Shown here piece by piece: positions 34,128 through 40,756 of a DNA stretch of 40,756 nucleotides (the stretch's first letter is position 1; the number at the start of each line of letters is the position of its first letter). The notes beneath the pieces were generated by a model. That model did no database searches. It was not told the DNA's origin and saw only the letters and a list, made by a program, of their open reading frames with translations. The translations under genes were made by a program, and so were the position numbers. The stretch lies in NCBI GenBank assembly GCA_052168315.1, contig JBQLZO010000015.1, positions 1 to 40,756 on the forward strand, given 5' to 3'. Origin of the DNA: JBQLZO01 sp052168315. GTDB lineage: Bacteria; Planctomycetota; Phycisphaerae; Phycisphaerales; UBA1924.

Positions 34128-35161
34128 CAGATCCACCGCTTCCACCACAGCAGCGCCGCCATCCCAAGCCCCAGCACAACCAGGATCACCATCACCCACA
34201 CGAACCCCCAGGGCGTCTCCGCCCCCGGGATCCCGCCCACATTGATCCCCAGGATCCCGGTGATCAATGACAACGGCAGGATGATCACCGCCACCACCGA
34301 CAGCACATACATCCGCTGGTTCAGCGTCTCGGCCAGCCGCGATGCGATCTGATCCTGCGCCACCAGCGCACGCTCACGGCACGCATCCAGGTCCTCCACA
34401 TCCCGCCGAACCTGCTGCGACAGCTCGACGCAACGCTCGCGATGGCTGTCCAGCATCTGCGCTGCCTGCACCCGAGACAACGCCTCGAGCGCAGCGCACT
34501 GCGGCTCCAGGAACCGCCGGAAGTTCGACGCCTCGCGCCGCAGCCGCCCAAGCATCTCACGCTCACCGCCCGACACCCGCCCGTCGATCACCGCATCCTC
34601 GATCTCCGCCAGCACCTCCTCGATCCGCTCCAGCGCCGGCTCCATCCGCGCTGTCAGCCGCTCGGCCAGGTGCACCACCAGACCCATCGGCGTCGTCGGC
34701 CCGGACTCCTCATCACCGAACGCCTCCCCCGCATCGCCCACCGCGCGAAGCTGGTACGAAGACACCGACACCACCCGCCCGGCGCCCACCCACATCCGCA
34801 GCGCCAGCATGTCCGATGCATCCGCCCCGGGATTCAGGTTCGCGCCCCGCAGGATCACCACCGTCCCGGTCGGCGTCGACAGCACCCGCGGACGCGTGTC
34901 CTCCGCAAGCATCGCCTCCGTCGCGTGCGCGGTGATCTCCGGATCGTCCCAGATCGCCGAGAAAGTCGCCGGGTCCAGCCGGTCCAGGTGATGCCACCGC
35001 AGCACCGCCGCCCCCGCGCCTCCACCATCCCCATCCACCGCGCCCAGCGGCAGCGCATCAAACGAGAACCGCTCACCCCCCGCGCGCAAACCCATCCCGA
35101 ACGCACGCACGCGCGCCGCCCCCGACCACCCGGATGCAGACCCATCCGTCTGAACGCTCAC
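34127..35161 (-). CDS. zntB: CorA/ZntB-family divalent-metal transporter
   Basis: The product has 344 residues from a GTG at 35161 (AGG about 12 bases upstream); an ATG at 35095 would lack 22 residues and has no ribosome site. A cytoplasmic N-terminal domain is followed by a long helix (ASNFRRFLEPQCAALEALSRVQ, LSQQVRRDVEDLDACRERAL) and two C-terminal membrane helices. The pore signature is ITGILGINVGGIPG; GxN is kept as GIN, and the following GGIPG is typical of ZntB rather than CorA. Such pentameric channels carry Zn2+ or Mg2+ across the inner membrane. Metal and direction cannot be read from sequence. The stop lies at the edge of REP copy 2. Confidence 0.85.
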   Translation of the reverse strand: MSVQTDGSASGWSGAARVRAFGMGLRAGGERFSFDALPLGAVDGDGGGAGAAVLRWHHLDRLDPATFSAIWDDPEITAHATEAMLAEDTRPRVLSTPTGTVVILRGANLNPGADASDMLALRMWVGAGRVVSVSSYQLRAVGDAGEAFGDEESGPTTPMGLVVHLAERLTARMEPALERIEEVLAEIEDAVIDGRVSGGEREMLGRLRREASNFRRFLEPQCAALEALSRVQAAQMLDSHRERCVELSQQVRRDVEDLDACRERALVAQDQIASRLAETLNQRMYVLSVVAVIILPLSLITGILGINVGGIPGAETPWGFVWVMVILVVLGLGMAALLWWKRWI

Positions 35162-35195
35162 CAGCGCAGCCTACCACAACCCCGCCCGACCGCGC

Positions 35196-36722
35196 TCACA
35201 CCTCCGGACACACCGATCCGAACGCGCCCAGCAACAGCCCCAGGTCGTCCGAGTCCGTATCGCCATCACCATCCACATCCCCCGCGCACCCCGCACCGAA
35301 TCCGCCCAGCAGCAGCGCGAGATCGTCCGAGTCCACGCCCCCATCGCCCGTCAGATCGCTCGCACACCCCGCGGGCCCCGGCCCGCAGGGCCCAACCGGC
35401 GGCCCACCATCCGGATCGCACGCCACGGGCCGCTCGAACACATACACACCGCCCGTCATGGGCCAGTACGGCTCGCCCGGAACCGTCACCTGCGGCGCGC
35501 CCGCCAGCACCTCATCACCAACGATCGCCACGCTCCATCCCAAGTAATCCGTCGGCTCCCAGTATTGCTCATCCGCTGGCAAAGGCTCCCCCGCGAGCAG
35601 CACCTCGCCCCGCAACCAACCCTTCACCGGATCATCGACGAACGACAACACCACCCCCTGCGTGCCCATCCCCGACGGGTTCGCACCCCACGCATTGAAC
35701 GGCCCGCCCGCGACCAGCAACGCCCCCTCCAGCGCCACCGAAAACCCCACCCGCACCGGTGCTTCGCCTACCGGCCCATCCTCAAACACCAGCCCCCATC
35801 CCCCGTCCCCATCCCGCTCGAACACGCGCACCCGCCCCTCACCCATGAACTCGCCAAACCCCAGCCCGTTGTTCCGCTCCCCGGGCGCGCCCACCGCGAT
35901 CCGATCACCATCCACCGACACAGAGGTCCCGAACTCCCCACGATCCCACGCCTCGCTCGAGAGGAGCGTCGCCGTGCGCACGAATGAGCCCCCATGATCC
36001 TCGAACACCACCACCGCCCCCGCATCCTCAAGCCCGCCCACCGTCCGGCTCGGCACCCCGCACGCAAGCACATCCCCCTCCAGGTGCATCCGCCGCCCGA
36101 GCTGCTCCCAGGTGTTCCCCGCATCCCCAAGCCACAGCACCTCATCCAGCGACCACCCACCGCCCGCGCCGCGCCGGTACACCGCGATCGCCCCCGCGTT
36201 CGTCCCCTCCTGATCGTCCGATGGCATCCCCACCAGCAGGCGATCCCCATCGATCTGCACCGTCTCGCCGAAGGTCGTCGGCCCCTCGGGCGGCAGGATC
36301 GTCTGCACGAGTTCCCACTCCTCTGCCCCGCGCTCGTACACATACACCTTCGCATCATCGAACCACGACCGCCCGATCACCAGCCGGTCCCCATCGATGT
36401 CCGCGTGCACCCCCGCGTTCCCGACGCCCGGCCCAAGATCCGGCATCAGCGTCGCCCCGACGAACCAGTTCCCACCCACCCCATCCCGCTCCAGCACGAA
36501 CACCGCGCGTTCGGCACCACCCCCCGCCGGAGCGATCGCCGCCACACGCATCCCATCCGTCGCCAGCCCCCGCCCGAAGTGCTGCGAATCCTCCAGCCCC
36601 GGCGGAAGCACCAGCCCCCGGTCGAACAACAGGCACCCATCCTCCCCCGCCCACCCCGAACCGCACAAACACAGACTGACAGCAATCGCGCCAATTGGCG
36701 CGGACAGGTGTGGGCGTTGCAT
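35196..36722 (-). CDS. Secreted seven-repeat FG-GAP-like beta-propeller with dockerin tail
   Basis: The product has 508 residues from the ATG at 36722, with GAGGAG 9 bases upstream. A signal peptide (IGAIAVSLCLCGSGWAG) ends near residue 26. Seven repeats follow, each with a phrase like FGxSVxxDGDRxxVGxP: FGRGLATDGMRVAAIAP, ADIDGDRLVIG, FGETVQIDGDRLLVGMP, LGRRMHLEGDVLACGVP, FGTSVSVDGDRIAVGAP, VGFSVALEGALLVAGGP and LGWSVAIVGDEVLAGAP. That predicts a seven-bladed propeller. The C-terminus has two calcium-loop repeats, DLTGDGGVDSDDLALLLGGFG and DVDGDGDTDSDDLGLLLGAFG, i.e. a dockerin type I-like module. Probably exported and surface-attached; the ligand is unknown. It is divergent from uvrA across 280 bases. 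Confidence 0.85.
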   Translation of the reverse strand: MQRPHLSAPIGAIAVSLCLCGSGWAGEDGCLLFDRGLVLPPGLEDSQHFGRGLATDGMRVAAIAPAGGGAERAVFVLERDGVGGNWFVGATLMPDLGPGVGNAGVHADIDGDRLVIGRSWFDDAKVYVYERGAEEWELVQTILPPEGPTTFGETVQIDGDRLLVGMPSDDQEGTNAGAIAVYRRGAGGGWSLDEVLWLGDAGNTWEQLGRRMHLEGDVLACGVPSRTVGGLEDAGAVVVFEDHGGSFVRTATLLSSEAWDRGEFGTSVSVDGDRIAVGAPGERNNGLGFGEFMGEGRVRVFERDGDGGWGLVFEDGPVGEAPVRVGFSVALEGALLVAGGPFNAWGANPSGMGTQGVVLSFVDDPVKGWLRGEVLLAGEPLPADEQYWEPTDYLGWSVAIVGDEVLAGAPQVTVPGEPYWPMTGGVYVFERPVACDPDGGPPVGPCGPGPAGCASDLTGDGGVDSDDLALLLGGFGAGCAGDVDGDGDTDSDDLGLLLGAFGSVCPEV

Positions 36723-37002
36723 CTGCTTGCTCCTCAATGCTTTACGAACAATGAAACCAAATGACCACGCCCTATACCCATCCGCCGATGGACTGGTTCC
36801 CCGAACGATCGAACCAGTCCGGATTTCCTTCACCCCCATCCAACCCAATGCCCGCGCCCTCCCGCACCCGCATCGAACCTCCGAATCCAACCTCCAAGTT
36901 CGGGCGATGTGAGGATGTCCGCCCGCCAACGCCCAGAGCCCGCCCCACCACGGCATAGCATCGCGACCGCCCCCCTCGACCTCTGGATTCCGGGAGATCC
37001 CA

Positions 37003-40000
37003 GTGCCATCGCAGAGCACAAAGCGCACCCCGCGCGCCACCAAAGCCACCACCACCACCAGGCCCATCACCATCGCCAAGCCGGACGCCCAACATCCCGA
37101 CGCCCCCCTCGGCATCTCCGGCCGCCCACTCCCCACGCGCGACGCCGACAAGTTCCTCCGCTCCATCGTCGTCCGAGGCGCCCGCGAGCACAACCTCAAG
37201 AACATCGATGTCGCCATCCCCCGCGACCGCCTCGTCGTTATCACCGGGCTCTCCGGCTCCGGCAAATCATCCCTCGCGTTCGACACCATCTTCGCCGAGG
37301 GCCAGCGCAAGTACATGGAGTCCCTCTCCGCCTACGCCCGCCAGTTCCTCGACCAACTCAAGAAACCCGATGTCGACGACATCGAAGGCCTCCCGCCCAC
37401 CATCGCCATCGAGCAGCGCTCCTCAGGGCACAACCCGCGCTCCACCGTCGCCACCTCCACAGAGATCTACGACTACCTCCGCCTCCTCTTCGCCCGCACC
37501 GGCACCCCCACCTGCTGGATCCCCACCAAGACCAAGAAGGACGGCACCATCACCGCCCGCTGCGGCGCCACCATCGCCGCATCCAACCCCTCGCAGATCA
37601 CGGATGCCGTCACCGCCCTCCCCGAGGGCACGCGTCTCATGGTCATCGCGCCCATCGTCCGAGGCAAGAAAGGCTTCCACAAGGAAGTCGTCGATGCCAT
37701 GGTCAAGCAGGGCTTCATCCGCGCCCGCGTCAACGGCAACATCATCGACCTCCGCGAAGCCATCAAGGACGAATCCGAGAACCCCCTCAACCTCGGCCGC
37801 TACGAGAAACACGACATCGAGGCCGTCGTCGACCGCATCGTCGTCAAGCCGGATGCCCGCCAGCGCCTCGCCGAGTCCGTCGAAACCGCCCTCCGCATCG
37901 CCATGGGCTCCGTCATCATCTCCGTCGACAACGAAGGCGCCTGGACCGACACCACCTACTCCGAGCACTACGCCTGCCCCATCCACCCCGAGGCCGCCCT
38001 CGAGGAACTCGAACCGCGCCTCTTCTCCTTCAACTCGCCCCACGGCGCATGCCCCAAGTGCCACGGCCTCGGCGCCATCCACGAATTCGACGAAGACCTC
38101 GTCGTCCCCGACTACGACAAGGCCTTCAGCCGCGGCGCCATCCAGCCATGGAAGAAGAACGGCCCCGGCGGCATGATCTACCCGCGCCGCCTCCGCTGGT
38201 GGTGCAAGGCCTTCGGCATCGACCAGCACGCCACCCCCAACGACCTCGACGATGCCCTCTGGGAAATCCTCCTCCGCGGCACCGACCCCGTCCAGGAAAA
38301 AGAGTGGGGGGCCCAGTGGCCCGGCGTCATCCCCATGCTCGCCCAATGGTTCGAGAACACCGAGAGCCAGTGGGTCCGCGAGCACCTCCAGCAGTACATG
38401 ACCGAGAAGCTCTGCCCCGACTGCCGAGGCGACCGCCTCCGCATCGAGGCCCTCTCCGTCCACCTCACCACCAAGGCCAAACTCCCCGACGAGGTCCTCC
38501 AGGCCCGCGCCGCCCACGCCCTCTCATCCAACCCCCACCAGCTCAACATCGCCGACTTCACCCGCCTCAACATCGCCCAGGCCCTCACCGTCATGGAAGG
38601 GCTCGACCTCACCGCCGAACAGCTCCAGATCGCCGAGCCCATCGTCCGCGAGGTCAGCGCCCGCCTCGGCTTCCTCGCCTCCGTCGGCCTCGAATACCTC
38701 TCGCTCTCACGCAAAACCGCCACCCTCTCCGGCGGCGAGGCCCAGCGCATCCGCCTCGCCACGCAGGTCGGCTCCGGGCTCGTCGGCGCGTGCTATGTCC
38801 TCGACGAACCCACCATCGGCCTCCACCAGCGCGACAACAACCGCCTCATCCGAACCCTCCGCCACCTCGCCGACATCGGCAACACCGTCATCATCGTCGA
38901 GCATGATGAAGAGGTCATCCGCTCCGCCGACCACATCCTCGACATCGGCCCCGGCCCCGGCGTCCACGGCGGCCGCGTCATCGCCGAGGGCACCATCGAC
39001 GACATCGCCGCAAACCCCAACTCCATCACCGGCGCCTACATCTCAGGGCGAAAGTCCATCCCCGTCCCCGCCCAGCGCCGCCCCATGAGCGACAAAAAGG
39101 CTCTCACCATCAAGGGCGCGAAAGAAAACAACCTCAAGAACATCGACGCATCCTTCCCCCTCGGCGGCATCGTCTGCGTCACCGGCGTCTCCGGATCCGG
39201 CAAGTCCACCCTCGTCAACGAGATCCTCCTCAAGGCCGTCCTCCGCGAACTCAACGCCCACCGCAACAAGCCCGGCCAGCACACCCGCATCAACGGCCTC
39301 CACCACATCGACCGCGTCATCGAGGTCGACCAGTCGCCCATCGGCCGAACCCCACGCTCCAACCCCGCCACCTACACCGGCTTCTTCGACGATGTCCGCC
39401 GCCTCTTCACCTCCACCAAAGAAGCCAAGATCCGCGGCTACCAGCCCGGCCGCTTCTCATTCAATGTCAAGGGCGGCCGCTGCGAAGCCTGCCAGGGCCA
39501 GGGCGTCAAGAAAATCGAGATGCACTTCCTCCCCGATGTCTTCGTCGAGTGCGAGGTCTGCAAGGGCACCCGCTTCAACCGCGAAACCCTCGATGTCACC
39601 TACCGGGGCAAGAACATCGCCCAGGTCCTCGCCATGACCGTCGAGGAAGCCTGCGACTTCTTCGAGAACCACCCCAAGATCCTCCGCTTCGTCCAGTGCC
39701 TCCGCGATGTCGGGCTCGACTACATCACCCTCGGCCAGCCCTCCACCACCCTCTCCGGCGGCGAGGCCCAGCGCATCAAACTCGCCACCGAACTCGGCAA
39801 GGGCGTCAACCACCACGGCCTCGCCACCGGCCAGCACACCCTCTATGTCCTCGACGAACCCACCACCGGCCTCCACTTCGAAGACATCGCCAAACTCATC
39901 AGCGTCCTTAACCAACTCGCCGACCAGGGCAACACCCTCATCGTCATCGAACACAACCTCGATGTCATCAAATGCGCCGACTGGCTCATCGACCTCGGCC

Positions 40001-40110
40001 CCGAAGGCGGCGACAACGGCGGCACCCTCGTCGCCACCGGAACCCCCGAACAAGTCGCCAAGGCCAAGTCCAGCTACACCGGCCAATTCCTCAAGGGCAT
40101 GCTGAACTGA
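37003..40110 (+). CDS. uvrA: Excinuclease ABC subunit A
   Basis: The product has 1035 residues from a GTG at 37003, with GGGAG 8 bases upstream. The N-terminal ~50 residues are an extension not in E. coli UvrA. Walker A motifs are GLSGSGKSS (82-90) and GVSGSGKST in the second half; signature motifs ATLSGGEAQRIRLA and TTLSGGEAQRIKLA and Walker B VLDEPTIGLH / VLDEPTTGLH are intact. The second zinc module (CEACQGQG ... CEVCKG) is complete. In the first, the opening pair reads CPIH rather than CPxC, followed by a normal CPKC. UvrA dimers detect DNA damage and load UvrB. uvrB and uvrC are not in the window. All seven Asp-Val pairs I checked use GAT-GTC, avoiding ACGT. A terminator lies downstream. 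Confidence 0.97.
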   Translation: MPSQSTKRTPRATKATTTTRPITIAKPDAQHPDAPLGISGRPLPTRDADKFLRSIVVRGAREHNLKNIDVAIPRDRLVVITGLSGSGKSSLAFDTIFAEGQRKYMESLSAYARQFLDQLKKPDVDDIEGLPPTIAIEQRSSGHNPRSTVATSTEIYDYLRLLFARTGTPTCWIPTKTKKDGTITARCGATIAASNPSQITDAVTALPEGTRLMVIAPIVRGKKGFHKEVVDAMVKQGFIRARVNGNIIDLREAIKDESENPLNLGRYEKHDIEAVVDRIVVKPDARQRLAESVETALRIAMGSVIISVDNEGAWTDTTYSEHYACPIHPEAALEELEPRLFSFNSPHGACPKCHGLGAIHEFDEDLVVPDYDKAFSRGAIQPWKKNGPGGMIYPRRLRWWCKAFGIDQHATPNDLDDALWEILLRGTDPVQEKEWGAQWPGVIPMLAQWFENTESQWVREHLQQYMTEKLCPDCRGDRLRIEALSVHLTTKAKLPDEVLQARAAHALSSNPHQLNIADFTRLNIAQALTVMEGLDLTAEQLQIAEPIVREVSARLGFLASVGLEYLSLSRKTATLSGGEAQRIRLATQVGSGLVGACYVLDEPTIGLHQRDNNRLIRTLRHLADIGNTVIIVEHDEEVIRSADHILDIGPGPGVHGGRVIAEGTIDDIAANPNSITGAYISGRKSIPVPAQRRPMSDKKALTIKGAKENNLKNIDASFPLGGIVCVTGVSGSGKSTLVNEILLKAVLRELNAHRNKPGQHTRINGLHHIDRVIEVDQSPIGRTPRSNPATYTGFFDDVRRLFTSTKEAKIRGYQPGRFSFNVKGGRCEACQGQGVKKIEMHFLPDVFVECEVCKGTRFNRETLDVTYRGKNIAQVLAMTVEEACDFFENHPKILRFVQCLRDVGLDYITLGQPSTTLSGGEAQRIKLATELGKGVNHHGLATGQHTLYVLDEPTTGLHFEDIAKLISVLNQLADQGNTLIVIEHNLDVIKCADWLIDLGPEGGDNGGTLVATGTPEQVAKAKSSYTGQFLKGMLN

Positions 40111-40160
40111 CCCTCCCCATCTTCGCCAGCACCGCACTTGTGGTGGCACCAGTCTTCGGT

Positions 40161-40187
40161 GGCACCGGTCTCCGACCGGTGTCTTCC
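40161..40187 (+). repeat. REP-like repeat, diverged copy 3
   Basis: CACCGGTC (40163-40170), TCC, GACCGGTG (40174-40181) and TCTTCC repeat the stem-TCC-stem-TCT plan of the two 59-bp repeats. One forward translation reads GTGLRPVSS. It lies between the uvrA stop and its terminator. Confidence 0.6.
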
Positions 40188-40206
40188 GCCCGCACGATGC
40201 AAAGAG

Positions 40207-40240
40207 CGCGAGCCCCCATCGGGGCCCGCGTTCATTTCTT
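40207..40240 (+). terminator. uvrA intrinsic terminator
   Basis: CGCG-A-GCCCC (40207-40216) pairs with GGGGC-C-CGCG (40221-40230) with one A-C mismatch and a CATC loop, followed by TTCATTTCTT. It lies about 100 bases after the uvrA stop. Confidence 0.8.
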
Positions 40241-40259
40241 CACCACCCCCTCCCCACCC

Positions 40260-40535
40260 TCACGGACACGAACTCCCAAACAACCCCAGCAGGAGCCCCA
40301 GGTCGTTCGACCAATCGTTCGAATTGTTCACCCCATCGCCACCCACATCGCCCGCGCACGCCGTTGGCGCCACCGGCGTGCTCCCCGCGTACCCCAGCCG
40401 ATCGCGCCACGCCGTGATCGCATCGACATGCTCATCCAGCGGCGTGTCCAGCAGCGGGAACGACACGCCATTCAGAAACAACACAGAAACCACCCCGGAA
40501 TCCAGCCCGCCCGACTCATCCACACCCACCGCCAT
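40260..40535 (-). pseudogene. Dockerin-tailed protein fragment
   Basis: From an ATG at 40535 the frame encodes 91 residues without signal peptide, containing MAVGVDESGGLDSG, an acidic/hydrophobic segment (NGVSFPLLDTPLDEHVDAI) and a C-terminal dockerin-like half (CAGDVGGDGVNN then NDLGLLLGLFGSSCP) with a disturbed calcium loop (a WSN insertion). Protein-like sequence continues upstream into the start of the divergent gene at 40571. It is most likely the 3' remnant of a larger secreted dockerin protein whose 5' part has been lost. A complete small protein is less likely because exported dockerin proteins need a signal peptide. Confidence 0.45.
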
Positions 40536-40570
40536 TGAAATCCAACCCCCCCGATTCCATACTCCCAAGA

Positions 40571-40756
40571 ATGGATCAACCGTCGATCGAAGAGATCCGC
40601 CGCGAACTCGCCGCCACCCGCCAACGCCTCGACGACCTCGACGCCCGCCTCCGCACGCTCGAATCGCCCGCTGAGCCCCACGCACCCCACCCGGCGCCCC
40701 CCACCCCCCGCACCACCACGCTCAGCGTGCTCGCATCACCGCCCTCCAGCACACCG
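40571..40756 (+). CDS. N-terminal part of unknown protein (cut by window edge)
   Basis: An ATG at 40571 opens a frame that runs to the window end (62 codons). Residues 1-32 (MDQPSIEEIRRELAATRQRL then DDLDARLRTLE) form a clear heptad-rich coiled coil, followed by a Pro/Ala-rich linker (SPAEPHAPHPAPPTP). The coiled-coil start is protein-like and supports a real gene. The ribosome site is weak. The rest, and so the function, lies beyond the window. Confidence 0.6.
   Translation, partial: MDQPSIEEIRRELAATRQRLDDLDARLRTLESPAEPHAPHPAPPTPRTTTLSVLASPPSSTP

Noticed and set aside
1..40756. CRISPR arrays, prophage, transposases, rRNA operons
   Set aside because: Looked for regularly spaced repeats, transposase/integrase motifs and rRNA sequence; none seen.

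Overview
The window is about 40.8 kb of G+C-rich chromosomal DNA (roughly 65-72% in most genes). It most resembles a member of the Planctomycetota, probably class Phycisphaerae. The evidence is a PEP-CTERM-type sorting tail, dockerin-tailed secreted proteins, many secreted proteins of no known family, a PrkA-type kinase, intergenic repeats whose chance translation reads GLRPVS, and an eukaryote-like single-chain glycyl-tRNA synthetase. The phylum call is an inference from these traits. No rRNA gene, CRISPR array, transposase or integrase was seen.

Layout. 1-2170: two reverse-strand secreted proteins (a CsgG/LpoB-like one cut by the window edge, and a protein with an internal duplication). 2385-3541: tRNA-Cys with a clear sigma70-type promoter, then a cytochrome P460-like lipoprotein. 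3634-9796: prkA, trmB, a double zinc-ribbon protein, a YggS-type PLP-binding protein with a large insert, a peroxiredoxin and a short-chain dehydrogenase. 9828-16762: the reverse-strand operon nusA - infB - DUF503 - rbfA - degenerate HhH-GPD-like protein, with a terminator-like hairpin in the nusA leader. 17362-20499: STAS protein, lipoprotein, PEP-CTERM-type protein and a DUF2254 membrane protein. About 20530-22290: an A+T-rich islet with a STAS-GHKL ATPase and a DUF4325 STAS-like protein, continuous with the last ~80 codons of glyS. 22050-25233: glyS and, divergently, tdh. 25301-29306: CbrC-family protein, RlmL-like methyltransferase, and rpsA with a structured leader and strong terminator. 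29737-33169: two secreted proteins of unknown function. 33231-34127: a small GIY-YIG islet bounded by two near-identical 59-bp repeats. 34127-40240: ZntB-type transporter, seven-bladed FG-GAP/dockerin protein, and uvrA. 40260-40756: a dockerin-bearing remnant and the first 62 codons of a new gene.

Working together: the nusA operon and rpsA form the transcription/translation core. tdh and glyS sit back to back on the threonine-to-glycine-to-tRNA route. Peroxiredoxin and dehydrogenase are probably co-transcribed. The STAS-GHKL/DUF4325 pair looks like a partner-switch-type signalling module brought in by transfer.

Two window-wide signals stand out. First, the tetramer ACGT is nearly absent: I found four copies by eye where base composition predicts about a hundred, and three of those lie in genes that look foreign on other grounds. 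Second, the 3' end of glyS has the base composition of the islet rather than of the rest of glyS, suggesting the islet entered by recombination inside glyS. Counts were made by eye and need exact recomputation.
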